DNA of 64,000 nt from Deltaproteobacteria bacterium (GTDB lineage Bacteria > Desulfobacterota > Desulfobacteria > Desulfobacterales > Desulfatibacillaceae). Shown here piece after piece: positions 37,264 to 45,926 of the stretch (position 1 is the first letter of the stretch; every line of letters begins with the position of its first letter). The stretch lies in assembly GCA_016235345.1 (NCBI GenBank), contig JACRLG010000006.1, forward strand, positions 1 to 64,000, written 5' to 3'. The notes beneath the pieces are model-generated. The model did no database searches and was not told the DNA's origin. It saw nothing but the letters and a program-made list of their open reading frames with translations. The position numbers and the translations under genes were made by a program.

Positions 37264-37704
37264 CTATTTCGTAACCGGCCGGAAATACGGCAGGAAGAAT
37301 TTGTCGTCCAGTTTGGAGAAAACCACCTCCACCTCCATGCCGATTTTGATGTCCTCCGGCGCGCATTCCACGATCCGGGTCATCATTCGGGGGCCTTCCA
37401 AAAGGTCCACGTAGGCGATGGTGTAGGGGATGTCGGCCCAGAAGCGGGGCTCCACCATGTCGTAGGCGGTGGAAAAGGTGTAAACGACGGCCTTGCCCGA
37501 AGCCTGCCTCCATTCGATCTCCGCGCTCCAGCATTCGGGGCAGAACTTGCGGGGATAGAAAATTACCGCCTTGCAGGCCTTGCAGTGCTGCAAGAGGAGT
37601 TTCCCTTCCCTTGCTCCTTCCCAGAAGGCTTCGCTCCAGGGCTGGACAACGGGCAAGGGGCGCGTCATGTCGAACTGGTTTGCTTGGGTGTCTTGGGTGG
37701 TCAT
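37264..37704 (-). CDS. DUF35 OB-fold/Zn-ribbon protein, partner of the thiolase-fold enzyme
   Basis: 146 residues. A rubredoxin-like Zn ribbon (CKACKAVIFYPRKFCPEC, ~38-55) is followed by an acyl-CoA-binding OB fold (GKAVVYTFSTAYD...PYTIAYVDLLEGPRMMTRI). DUF35 proteins form complexes with thiolase-fold proteins; in steroid side-chain degradation the pair acts as an aldolase (Ltp2 with the ChsH2 DUF35 domain). The 4-bp overlap with the thiolase-fold gene supports a stable complex. Confidence 0.88.
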   Translation of the reverse strand: MTTQDTQANQFDMTRPLPVVQPWSEAFWEGAREGKLLLQHCKACKAVIFYPRKFCPECWSAEIEWRQASGKAVVYTFSTAYDMVEPRFWADIPYTIAYVDLLEGPRMMTRIVECAPEDIKIGMEVEVVFSKLDDKFFLPYFRPVTK

Positions 37705-38885
37705 TTGGGCTCCCTCCCCCAGATGGTGGAAATGTTGTTGAATCCCGAACCGCCGGAGGTATTCTGATACACGTAGGAGCAGCCCGGAACCTGGCGTTCG
37801 CCGGCACGCCCCATGAGCTGGCGGGCCGTTTCCACGTAAACGGCGGAAGAAACCCCCGAGCCTGTGTGGCCCCGGCCCGGTGCGTCGCCGATGGTGGACC
37901 AGGGGATGTCTCCGCCGAAGGACATACGGCCTTCCAGGAAGTACTGGCCGCCCTGGCCGAAGGGCGCCACTTCGAGGGCCTCGGCCATGAGGGGATGGGC
38001 CAGGGGATAGGCCAGATAGACGTTCCAGATGCTGACGTCGTCCCTGGAAATGCCGGCCTGGGCAATGGCCTCATTGGCGGTGTCCCGCATTCCGTAGGCC
38101 ATCTTTTCAAAGTTCCGCATCATGGGCGTGGCCGAGAAGTACCGGACCGACTCGCCCAGCTTGTAAGCCGCAGGTTTGCCCATCTTCCTGGCTCTCTCCG
38201 CCGAGACCACCACCATCGCGCAGCCGCCGTCCGCCAGGATGTTGGATTCCCTCTTATGCAGCGGGGTATTGAGTATTCCTGATTCAAGGACTTTCTCCGG
38301 GCTGGGAACGGCCTTGCCGAAAAAGATGGAATTGGGATCCCGTGAGGCCCAGCTCCTAAGCGCCGTGACCACCGACGCCATTTGAATGGGCGTACATCCG
38401 GTTTCGTGCATGTAGCGGTTGGCCATGAGCCCCATGATGATGTTGTAGGTGGAGCCGAACGGGTATTCCCACTGGAGGTCCACCCCGGCGATGGCGAAAA
38501 AGGCGATGAGGTCGGGAACGGCAATAGTTGAATGGACGGTCACATGATGGACCAAAACAGCGTCGGCCACTCCCGAATTGATGTACTGCTCGGCAAGGCG
38601 AAGGCAGTTGCTGGTTCCGGCGCCCCCGGCGTTCACCACGCAGGTGTCCCGGCAGTTTTCGAAGCCGAGTTCCTCCGGGAGCTTCCCGAAGGACAGTTCC
38701 GCCGTAAGCTGCGGCTGGGCCTGGGGACTCGTGGAGATGACGGCCCCGATGTCGCTTTTGGTGAGGCCCGAATCCCGCACAGCCTCCATGCAGGTGTCGT
38801 AGATGATGTCCCAGCGGCTCCGTTCCGGCATGGTTCGCGTGGGAACTTCCCCAATTCCTATGATTGCGATTTTATCGCTCTTCAT
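37701..38885 (-). CDS. Thiolase-fold protein (Ltp2/SCP-x-like) without the usual nucleophilic Cys
   Basis: 394 residues from the ATG at 38885 (AGGAGG 4 bp upstream). Thiolase fold: IAIIGIGEVPTRTMPE at the start, SGLTKSDIGAVIST, and a C-terminal GRGHTGSG with the His. Where thiolases carry the acylated Cys (CASG motif) this protein reads VVNAGGAGTSN, with no Cys. This matches lipid-transfer-type thiolase homologues such as Ltp2, which catalyse retro-aldol cleavage with a DUF35 partner. It is the first gene of the minus-strand cluster, facing the divergent regulator. Confidence 0.85.
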   Translation of the reverse strand: MKSDKIAIIGIGEVPTRTMPERSRWDIIYDTCMEAVRDSGLTKSDIGAVISTSPQAQPQLTAELSFGKLPEELGFENCRDTCVVNAGGAGTSNCLRLAEQYINSGVADAVLVHHVTVHSTIAVPDLIAFFAIAGVDLQWEYPFGSTYNIIMGLMANRYMHETGCTPIQMASVVTALRSWASRDPNSIFFGKAVPSPEKVLESGILNTPLHKRESNILADGGCAMVVVSAERARKMGKPAAYKLGESVRYFSATPMMRNFEKMAYGMRDTANEAIAQAGISRDDVSIWNVYLAYPLAHPLMAEALEVAPFGQGGQYFLEGRMSFGGDIPWSTIGDAPGRGHTGSGVSSAVYVETARQLMGRAGERQVPGCSYVYQNTSGGSGFNNISTIWGREPK

Positions 38886-39232
38886 GCTCCCTCCTTTTTC
38901 GCCCTGTGGCATGACCCTCCGGCGGACTTGCCGTTTTTGGTTTTCCCTCGAAAAGCTGTCATTTTCAGTCTCCCCGGCCACATATATAGTTTAGAATGAA
39001 TCTTCGTTTTCACTCTATAGATTTAGAACGTCCATGTCAAGCCGAATTTTTAAAATTTTTTCGCCCCGGATTTATTATATTATAAATATATAAAATAATT
39101 ATAAAAATATTCAAACTTCAAGACAGCGGAATCTGCTTGATTTTATGAAGGCATAACTATATAAAACATCTATAGTTTAGCACTGCTCACGCTTGTGACA
39201 GGGTGGGTGCTTCCGGGGAGAGGTGAAAAGTC
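38886..39232. promoter_or_regulatory. Divergent AT-rich promoter region with TATAGTTTAG-type repeats
   Basis: This 347-bp gap separates the catabolic cluster and the regulator. It is very AT-rich (39031-39180) in an otherwise GC-rich neighbourhood. A short motif recurs: TATATAGTTTAGAA (38983-38996), CTATAGATTTAGAA (39015-39028) and CTATAGTTTAGCA (39170-39182). The last forms an inverted repeat with AACTATA (39155-39161), AACTATA-n9-TATAGTT. These are candidate operators for the MerR-TetR regulator, controlling both directions. Promoter boxes cannot be placed with confidence. Confidence 0.6.
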
Positions 39233-40141
39233 GTGGATAAAAACAAAAAATACATGCGCATCGGCGAATTGGAAAAGGTTGCGGGCATACCCCGCACCAC
39301 CATTCATTATTATACGAGGGAGGGCCTCCTTCCGCCGCCCTTCAAGACCGGCCAGACCATGGCGTATTACGATGAGAGGCATCTGGAGCGATTGAGGGAG
39401 ATAGAAAGGCTGAAAAAGGAAACTGATCTTCCCCTAAGCTTTCTGCAGGAGCAAAATCGAGCCATTTCACGCACAAAACGCAAAGCAGGGAGCGCCGGGA
39501 AGTTGCCGTTCAAAGAGGAATCGCCGGACACTCCGCGCGATCAGCGTCGGCAGGAGATCGCAAAGGCCGCAATCGAAATTTTTTCCCGAAAAGGGTTCCA
39601 TGAAACGACGGTGGCCGAGATCACACAGGGGCTGGGCATCTCAACAGGCACCTTCTATGTATACTTTAAGGACAAAAGGGAGCTTTTTCTGGAGGTGGTG
39701 GACGAGGTTGTGCGTGCTATAGTTGGCGGCATGGCCGTCGAGATAAAGGGCGAGGGCAACCTGTGGCGCAGGTGGGTGATAAGGGCCCGGACCTTTTTTG
39801 AAAATTTCGAGCGATATAACGAAATCCTCCACCAGCTCCGGGCGGAGATGACGCACGGAGGATGGCCTAAAGGAAGGGTTGAAGAGGTTTTCCAAAAAAT
39901 CACAAGCCCTTTGGTGCAGGAAATCAAGCAGGCAGTCAATCAGGGGCTCATCCGGAACGTGGACCCTGAACTTCTGGCCTTTTCCTTGATGGGACTCATA
40001 GAGGGCGTGACCTTAAGGTCCAGGTTGGACAACAGGTACACCTTTAACCACCTGATAACTTTCGTTGGCGATATCCTCTTTGTCGGCCTCGATCCCTCTA
40101 AAGAAAAAGGGTTCGACATGGAGGGGTCTTCCCAGGAATAG
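39233..40141 (+). CDS. Transcriptional regulator fusing a MerR-type and a TetR-type DNA-binding domain
   Basis: 302 residues, GTG start at 39233 with GAGAGGTG upstream. Residues ~7-75 are a MerR winged helix (MRIGELEKVAGIPRTTIHYY, REGLLPPP, YDERHLERL). After a ~30-residue basic linker, residues ~100-150 are a TetR helix-turn-helix (IAKAAIEIFSRKGFHETTV, GISTGTFYVYFKDKREL), followed by a ~145-residue all-helical ligand domain like TetR_C. Having two HTH domains of different families in one chain is unusual. It sits divergent to the CoA-dependent degradation cluster and most likely controls it, perhaps sensing an acyl-CoA as FadR-like TetR proteins do. Confidence 0.88.
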   Translation: MDKNKKYMRIGELEKVAGIPRTTIHYYTREGLLPPPFKTGQTMAYYDERHLERLREIERLKKETDLPLSFLQEQNRAISRTKRKAGSAGKLPFKEESPDTPRDQRRQEIAKAAIEIFSRKGFHETTVAEITQGLGISTGTFYVYFKDKRELFLEVVDEVVRAIVGGMAVEIKGEGNLWRRWVIRARTFFENFERYNEILHQLRAEMTHGGWPKGRVEEVFQKITSPLVQEIKQAVNQGLIRNVDPELLAFSLMGLIEGVTLRSRLDNRYTFNHLITFVGDILFVGLDPSKEKGFDMEGSSQE

Positions 40142-40378
40142 CCTGCAGATAAGTAAAGTCCTGTCATTAAGCGGGGCATGGTTTTTTAAGGGAGCCCGGC
40201 AAAGAAAGGAAAGACCGGTTTTCATCCCCGGCCTTTTCGGAAATGCGGAAAATGGAAGCAAGTTGCGCTCCCTGTAATATGGAGAAAACCCTGATGGCAG
40301 GCGGGATGGATGATTTCGGCCTTCCGAAAATGGCCGCAATGGGCCTTGGGTGGAGCCTCAGATGAAGCGGATTTCCGA

Positions 40379-40828
40379 ATGATCGAGGCCGTCGTGCAAA
40401 ATCTCGGCTACGCAGGGCTGTTTCTGGCGAGCTTTCTCTCAGCCACGCTCATCCCTTTAAGCTCCGAGGGGGCGGTGGCCCTAATGGCCGGAGGAAAATT
40501 CAACCCCGTCATGATTCTGACGGTGGCCACCATTGGCAATTCACTGGGTGCGCTGGTAAACTACCTGGTAGGGATTTGGGGAGGGCGCTTTCTTTTTTCA
40601 AGATACATCAAAATTAAAGACAGCGCCCGGATCAGGGCTGAAAGAACCTACGGCAGATGGGGCGCGCCTATTCTGTTTTTCTCGTGGCTGCCCGTTGTGG
40701 GCGATCCGCTCACGCTGGCGGCGGGGGTCTTACGGGTCAACCCAGTTTCCTTTCTCCTTTGGGTTGTGGCGGGAAAAGCCTTCCGCTATTGGGCAATCCT
40801 CTGGGGTGTCGGGATATTGGCACCCTGA
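40379..40828 (+). CDS. DedA/YqaA-family membrane protein
   Basis: 149 residues from the ATG at 40379; the open frame further upstream has no homology-like content. Three to four hydrophobic segments are visible (FLASFLSATLIPL, MILTVATIGNSLGALVNYLVGIW, APILFFSWLPVVGDPLTLAAG, FLLWVVAGKAFRYWAILWG). The glycine-rich G-x-x-LGALVNY-x-x-G and SWLPVVGDPL are typical of the short YqaA branch of the DedA/SNARE-associated family, which is linked to membrane lipid or proton homeostasis. The preceding 237 bp contains no gene that I can see. Confidence 0.8.
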   Translation: MIEAVVQNLGYAGLFLASFLSATLIPLSSEGAVALMAGGKFNPVMILTVATIGNSLGALVNYLVGIWGGRFLFSRYIKIKDSARIRAERTYGRWGAPILFFSWLPVVGDPLTLAAGVLRVNPVSFLLWVVAGKAFRYWAILWGVGILAP

Positions 40829-40918
40829 TGCCTGCGGCAGAAATGCCATCGGCCAGGCAGCTTCGGTTTCAAGATGGGCAAAACCCGGACAAGTCATATT
40901 AGGATAAGGAAATATCCC

Positions 40919-41926
40919 ATGCACACCGAATCCATCGAACAATGGGCGCACGACCACACCTTCGGGCAGGACGCGAAAAAGTCCGGCGAAAGGCGCACCC
41001 TGATGGTCATCTTCATCACCTTGGCCACAATGGCGGTGGAGATAACGGCGGGCATATGGTTCGACTCGATGGCCCTTTTGGCCGACGGCCTCCACATGGG
41101 CTCCCACGCCTCGGCTCTTTCCATTTCAGCTTTCGCTTACTACTACACCCGCCGTCACGCCAGTGATGCGAGGTTCAATTTCGGCACCGGCAAGGTCAAC
41201 TCACTGGCGGCCTTCGCCAGCGCTGTCATGCTGGTCATCTTTGCGATGGTCATGGCCGGTGAGAGCGTGCGGCGTCTTATTTCGCCGGTATCCATCGGAT
41301 TCGATCAGGCGATCCTGGTGGCTGTCATCGGTCTGATGGTCAACGGCGTCTGCCTTGTCATACTGGGCGGCAGGGGACACTCCCATGACGAGGCCGGAAA
41401 AGACGCCGATCATGAAAATGGTCGCGAAAACCGGCAGGAGGCGTGTTCGCACGACCATCACCATCAAAGGCCCAGGGACCACAACCTATGGTCGGCATAC
41501 CTGCATGTGCTGGCAGACGCCCTTACGTCGGTTTTGGCCATACTGGCGCTTCTGGGCGGAAAATACCTCGGCTTAAACTGGCTTGATCCATTTATGGGCA
41601 TAGTGGGCGCGGTTCTTGTGGCCCGCTGGTCCTGGGGGCTTTTGCTTTCCTCCGCGCACGTTCTGCTGGATATGGAGGCTCCCGCCCCGATAAGCGGAGA
41701 AGTGAAAAACGCCCTCGAGGCCGTTGGCGACAACCGGGTGTCGGACCTTCACGTCTGGGCCGTGGGGCCGGAAATATTCGCGGCGGAAATAGTTCTTGTC
41801 TCATCCGAGCCCCAAAGCATTGACGATTACTACGCGCTGTTGCCGAAATCGCTCGGCATCGTCCATTTGACGGTTGAAATCCGCCGGTGCGGCGCCAGCG
41901 GCTGCAAGGCCCGTTGGACCCCTTGA
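40919..41926 (+). CDS. dmeF: Cation diffusion facilitator, DmeF-type Co/Ni exporter
   Basis: 335 residues from the ATG at 40919. Six membrane spans, with the metal site residues in DGLHMGSH (span 2) and HVLADALTS (span 5), and a His-rich cytoplasmic loop (HSHDEAGKDADHEN...SHDHHHQRPRDHN, ~150-195) between spans 4 and 5. The N-terminal HTFGQD preceding span 1 is characteristic of DmeF. It exports Co2+/Ni2+ or similar ions in exchange for protons; export fits the heavy cobalt (corrinoid) use nearby only circumstantially. No DmeR-type regulator is seen beside it. Confidence 0.85.
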   Translation: MHTESIEQWAHDHTFGQDAKKSGERRTLMVIFITLATMAVEITAGIWFDSMALLADGLHMGSHASALSISAFAYYYTRRHASDARFNFGTGKVNSLAAFASAVMLVIFAMVMAGESVRRLISPVSIGFDQAILVAVIGLMVNGVCLVILGGRGHSHDEAGKDADHENGRENRQEACSHDHHHQRPRDHNLWSAYLHVLADALTSVLAILALLGGKYLGLNWLDPFMGIVGAVLVARWSWGLLLSSAHVLLDMEAPAPISGEVKNALEAVGDNRVSDLHVWAVGPEIFAAEIVLVSSEPQSIDDYYALLPKSLGIVHLTVEIRRCGASGCKARWTP

Positions 41927-42059
41927 CGGCGATGAATCCTTGCGGGCAGGCCCTTGTGCAAAAGGCGATAAAAGCCCGTTGCCCCGGCGTCCAGGATACC
42001 TTATAAGACAACCACGAGGTTTCAGACATCTTACTTTTCAGGGCAAACGGATACTTCCC

Positions 42060-42860
42060 ATGCAACGGATATTATTAGCTTTTTCATTTCTTTCCTTCTT
42101 TCTCCTCACCTTGACTGCAACAGCCTTGGCCGACCAGTTTGAAGAGGCGAAAGCGGCATACAAACGTGGCCAATACGCCAGGGCGCTGGAACTGTTCCGG
42201 CCCCTGGCGAAAACAGGTGACGCAGCAGCTCAAAACAACCTCGGCGTGATGTACGCCAACGGCCAGGGCGTCGCAACGGACTACGCCGAAGCGATGAAAT
42301 GGCTGCGGAAGGCTGCCGAACAGGATGTCGCAGAGGCCCAAAGCAATATCGGGGCGATGTATTATAACGGCCAGGGTGTGGACAAAGACTATGCCGAAGC
42401 GGCGGAATGGTATCGCAAGGCCGCTTTGCAGGGGGATACTTCGGGCCAGGTAAGGCTGGGTGAAATGTATGCCACGGGTCAGGGACTCGCCCAAAGCATC
42501 ACCGAGGCTCAAAACTGGCTCTTAAGGGCTCTTGAAGGCCGTGAGGCGGCTCTTTACCATGACAGGTCCCCAATAAATCTTGGAAACGCGTCTTACTCCA
42601 GCCTTTTGACCGGACGGTTCATCCAGGCGGTGGAGACGGCAAGGGAAGGTCTGGCCCTGGATTCCGGGCAGGCATGGATACGTATCAACCTGGCCCATGC
42701 TTTGCTCTTGCAGGGCCAGCGTGACGAGGCCATGCGCGAATATGGCCAGTGCAGGACTGGCCATGAAAAAGCCTTGCTGATCGATTTCGAGATACTGAAA
42801 GCGCTTTTTCCGGAAAAGGCCGGGCTCATAGCCACTGCGGCACTGGAAATGGGCTTGTAG
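42060..42860 (+). CDS. Secreted Sel1-repeat protein
   Basis: 266 residues from the ATG at 42060, which opens a Sec signal peptide (LLAFSFLSFFLLTLTATALA-D). Three Sel1-like repeats (AAAQNNLGVMYANGQGV..., AEAQSNIGAMYYNGQGV..., SGQVRLGEMYATGQGL...) are followed by a TPR-like helical C-terminus (AWIRINLAHALLLQGQRDEA). It is a periplasmic protein-interaction scaffold of unknown partner. The gene stands alone, downstream of the cation exporter. Confidence 0.85.
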   Translation: MQRILLAFSFLSFFLLTLTATALADQFEEAKAAYKRGQYARALELFRPLAKTGDAAAQNNLGVMYANGQGVATDYAEAMKWLRKAAEQDVAEAQSNIGAMYYNGQGVDKDYAEAAEWYRKAALQGDTSGQVRLGEMYATGQGLAQSITEAQNWLLRALEGREAALYHDRSPINLGNASYSSLLTGRFIQAVETAREGLALDSGQAWIRINLAHALLLQGQRDEAMREYGQCRTGHEKALLIDFEILKALFPEKAGLIATAALEMGL

Positions 42861-43013
42861 GCAGGACTCAAAACCGGCGGACGGTTCTTCCTTTTTGGTT
42901 TTGTTGAAGGTCGGCTTTCCCCATTGCCGGAAAGGCGAAAATATTATCCCTGCGGCCTCGGCTGCCAATGTAACCTACTGTTTTTCGCAGACTAATCATT
43001 GGAAGCGGATGAC

Positions 43014-44219
43014 ATGGAAATTGAAAAACGCCTTAAAGGCACGAGGGCGGGGGCGATTTCCCAGGAGCTGTTCACTAACAGCATCCATTTCCCGCTTGCG
43101 AACATTTTCCTGGAACTGCTGCTAAAGGGGCCCCTGGCATATTTCAGGGAGCCCGATCCTTACACGATAATATTTTCCTGCTGTGTTCAGGCCATGTTTA
43201 TCGGGACCTGGAAATATCATGGAAAACCCAGCCGCCGCTTGTTGGGCAACCTTATCGCTCCCGCGCTTTATACGGGCATTGAATTTTTTTTCGAGGGCCC
43301 GATTTTTTTCACGGGACCCAACCACGTTGCTTTTCTTGGTTTCGCCTTTACCATAGGGTTGCTTCAGGAAATCGAAGAAAGGGCATCGGGCAAGTCGCAT
43401 GACGTAATAACGATTTTCATTCATCTTGTGCGTACTTGCATACTGTTGGTCATGTACGGTATTTTCGAGGCCATTACCGAGCCAAAATACAACAGTATCG
43501 GAAAATTTCTTTCCAATGACAGCCATCTTTTCGTAGCAATAGTCATACCTTTATTGGGCGTTGTTTTGGGAATGGCCAATGTTACCGCCAATCGTTATTT
43601 GAGTCTTTTGCAATACACTGCCGGTCAGCTTAAAAAATATTCCGAATGGCTGTTGGGAAGGCAGCTTTTATCGGCGGCAATCACTGATTCAGAATCATTG
43701 AATCTTCAAAGAAAGAGGCGGACCGTTTTTTTCATGGATATACGGGGTTTCACGAAATGGAGCGAAGACAAGTCGCCAGAAACCGTTGTAAACATGTTGA
43801 ACAACTATTTTGAAAAGGCTGAACAGATATGGAAAATATCTGATGTGATAAAGGTAAAGCATACTGCAGATGAAATAATGGCGGTTTTTCCTGATGAAAA
43901 GAGCGCGTTGAAGATAGCCATGACCATCAGCCATGAAATAAACAATTTTTTGAAACAATACGGGCTCTCGTCAGGTGCAGGGGTCCACGCTGGCCATTTG
44001 GTGGAAGGCCTGGTCGGGAGCAGGGAGGTAAAGGTTTATGACGTAATCGGGGACACCGTCAACACAGCCAAAAGAATATGCGACCACGCGCTTGGAGGCG
44101 AGGTTCTGATCTCTGAGGAAATCCATGACAAGGTAAAGGATATTGAAGTCAATCCCGAACCCAGGTTTTTACAGGCCAAGGGGAAGAGCAAGCCTTTGAA
44201 GGTTTTTTCCCTGCAATGA
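43014..44219 (+). CDS. Membrane-anchored class III adenylate/guanylate cyclase
   Basis: 401 residues from the ATG at 43014 (a TTG at 42999 is also possible). The N-terminal ~210 residues contain several hydrophobic spans (FIGTWKYHG, FFTGPNHVAFLGFAFTIGLL, LVRTCILLVMYGIF, FVAIVIPLLGVVLGMANV). The C-terminal catalytic domain (~240-400) has metal Asp residues in FFMDIRGFTKWS and HTADEIMAVF, and the DVIGDTVNTAKRIC segment with transition-state Asn and Arg. The second metal motif reads A-D instead of G-D. It should make cAMP (Lys in IKVKH points to ATP). No partner gene is adjacent. Confidence 0.85.
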   Translation: MEIEKRLKGTRAGAISQELFTNSIHFPLANIFLELLLKGPLAYFREPDPYTIIFSCCVQAMFIGTWKYHGKPSRRLLGNLIAPALYTGIEFFFEGPIFFTGPNHVAFLGFAFTIGLLQEIEERASGKSHDVITIFIHLVRTCILLVMYGIFEAITEPKYNSIGKFLSNDSHLFVAIVIPLLGVVLGMANVTANRYLSLLQYTAGQLKKYSEWLLGRQLLSAAITDSESLNLQRKRRTVFFMDIRGFTKWSEDKSPETVVNMLNNYFEKAEQIWKISDVIKVKHTADEIMAVFPDEKSALKIAMTISHEINNFLKQYGLSSGAGVHAGHLVEGLVGSREVKVYDVIGDTVNTAKRICDHALGGEVLISEEIHDKVKDIEVNPEPRFLQAKGKSKPLKVFSLQ

Positions 44220-44472
44220 AAATTTGGGCTCTTTCCAGAAAAGTTCATCACGCATAAGGTTACGTGTTCGCGCCGCCTTCGGGTAGCCCGGCCCGCCCCC
44301 GAAGCGTTGGCCGCTCAAGGCTTGGATTTTGGTTGAGGGATCATCCTTTTCGTTAGCCAAGCCTCGGACATCTCCGCGATTTTTTCAAGGGTGCTCTCCT
44401 TCATGAGAACGCTTCTTGATGCGGGATTTTCCGCCCGTGAGAAAAACGGCTTGGAGGCTTTTTAACGGCGTT

Positions 44473-44808
44473 TCAGGCGAGGGCGTTGAGGGCGGCTTCC
44501 ACCGACTCGTCTAGCTGGAAGATGGAGTCGAAACCGGAGACTTCGAACACTTCCTTTATTGCGCCGGTCACGTTGGCGAAACGCACCTGTTTCCCCTTGG
44601 CCGAGAGGAGCTTGGCGGTCACCAGAAGGCCCCGCAGGCCGGCGCTGGATATGTACTCCAGGCCCGTGAAATCCGCCACGAAATGGCAGTCGTCCCCTTC
44701 GATCAGAACCCGCACGTTTTTTTCGTACTGCGGAGCGGTGACGGCGTCCAGCCTGCCGGTAAGGGTCATGACGGTCGCGCCGCCTGCTTTTTGCGTAAGA
44801 ATCTCCAT
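44473..44808 (-). CDS. STAS-domain anti-sigma-factor antagonist (RsbV/SpoIIAA-like)
   Basis: 111 residues, a single STAS domain: ATVMTLTGRLDAVTAPQYEK, FTGLEYISSAGLRGLL with the phosphorylatable Ser, and a C-terminal FEVSGFDSIFQ. Such proteins are switched by an RsbW-type kinase and a PP2C phosphatase. It is the last gene of the ABC-transporter operon, 26 bp after the ATPase gene, whose product has an RsbW-like C-terminal domain. A direct interaction between the two is therefore likely. The 253 bp beyond its stop hold no recognisable gene. Confidence 0.9.
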   Translation of the reverse strand: MEILTQKAGGATVMTLTGRLDAVTAPQYEKNVRVLIEGDDCHFVADFTGLEYISSAGLRGLLVTAKLLSAKGKQVRFANVTGAIKEVFEVSGFDSIFQLDESVEAALNALA

Positions 44809-44834
44809 TTATGGTTCTCCCTGAATGGTATTCG

Positions 44835-45926
44835 TCAGCTTTTTTTCATGGTAAGCACTATACGGTTCCGGTCATTGATCCTGTGATATTCGATATTTTC
44901 GGTAAGGTTGCGGATGATGGAAAGCCCCATCTCGTCGGGCAGCCCCCCGCTTTCAAGCGGATTGGCGGACGGGCCTCCGCTTTCCCATGTCAGCTCCAGT
45001 TTTTCGGTCTTTTCGGAAAAGGCGATGGTTATGTTCAAAGTCGCTGAACCCAGGATCGGCGCGTGGACCTGCAGCATCTCCTCGACAAGCAGAAGCAGGC
45101 CGTGCCTGGTCTTTTTCGGCAAAATGTGCTTTTCGCAGAAGGCCTCTATCTCGGCGTTCATGGCATAGAGGTCGTAATCGGGCGAAGTTATGGTCCAGCC
45201 GAGGCTCCGTATCCTGTGGATGAAGGCCTTCGTCTTCTCGCGCCTGGGGTTTTCGAAAATCTCCTCCGGCGTCCCTTCCTCGTAAATGCCCCCCTCGTCC
45301 ATGTAGAGAACCCGGCTCGCCACGTCCCGGGCGAAATCCATCTCGTGGGTTACTATGGCCATGGTCATGCCGTCCTCCGCCAGACGCCGGATGACCGAGA
45401 GCACCTCGCTTACCATTGTTGGGTCAAGGGCGGACGTGGGCTCGTCAAAGAGTATTATCTCAGGCTCCATGGCCATGCACCGGGCTATGGCCACCCGCTG
45501 TTTCTGGCCGCCGGAAAGCTCGTCGGGATAGCTTTGCGCCTTTTCGGCGAGCCCCACAAGCCGCAGAAGCTCCATGGATTTGCGCTCCGCGTCCCGCCGG
45601 TTGAGGCCCTTGAGCTTCATGGGGGCTACGGTCAGGTTTTCCAGGGTGGTCAGGTGATCGAAAAGGTTGAAGGACTGGAAGACCATGTTCATTTTTCGGC
45701 GGATTTTGGGCACGTCCGTTTTTTTGTCTAAAATGTCCACTCCGTCTATGTGTATGGAGCCTGCGCTCGGTCGTTCCAGCAGGTTGAGGCAGCGCAGGAA
45801 GGTGCTCTTGCCGCTGCCGGAAGGACCGATTATGGCGATGACCTCCCCCTTGTTTATCTCGATGGAGATGTCTTTGAGCACCTCGGTATCGCCGAAGTTC
45901 TTGGAAAGGCCCTCAACCGTTATCAT
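44835..45926 (-). CDS. Amino-acid ABC transporter ATPase fused to an RsbW-like HATPase domain
   Basis: 363 residues. Residues 1-~243 are a complete GlnQ/HisP-type ATPase: Walker [18 protein letters not shown] signature, Walker [14 protein letters not shown], and IVTHEM. Normal family members end near 245. Here ~115 residues follow ([20 protein letters not shown]...[26 protein letters not shown]), with the shape of an anti-sigma-factor serine kinase (HATPase_c_2). The N-box ([12 protein letters not shown]) lacks the Asn and the D-x-G box reads ESGGP, so ATP binding or kinase activity may be weakened. The gene overlaps the permease gene by 4 bp and precedes the STAS gene. Confidence 0.88.
   Translation of the reverse strand: MITVEGLSKNFGDTEVLKDISIEINKGEVIAIIGPSGSGKSTFLRCLNLLERPSAGSIHIDGVDILDKKTDVPKIRRKMNMVFQSFNLFDHLTTLENLTVAPMKLKGLNRRDAERKSMELLRLVGLAEKAQSYPDELSGGQKQRVAIARCMAMEPEIILFDEPTSALDPTMVSEVLSVIRRLAEDGMTMAIVTHEMDFARDVASRVLYMDEGGIYEEGTPEEIFENPRREKTKAFIHRIRSLGWTITSPDYDLYAMNAEIEAFCEKHILPKKTRHGLLLLVEEMLQVHAPILGSATLNITIAFSEKTEKLELTWESGGPSANPLESGGLPDEMGLSIIRNLTENIEYHRINDRNRIVLTMKKS

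Noticed and set aside
40142-40378. Possible small gene between the regulator and the DedA-like gene
   Set aside because: Short open frames lack ribosome sites and recognisable features; treated as intergenic.
44220-44472. Possible gene between the cyclase and the STAS gene
   Set aside because: No open frame with a start signal or domain; it probably holds the ends of two converging transcripts.
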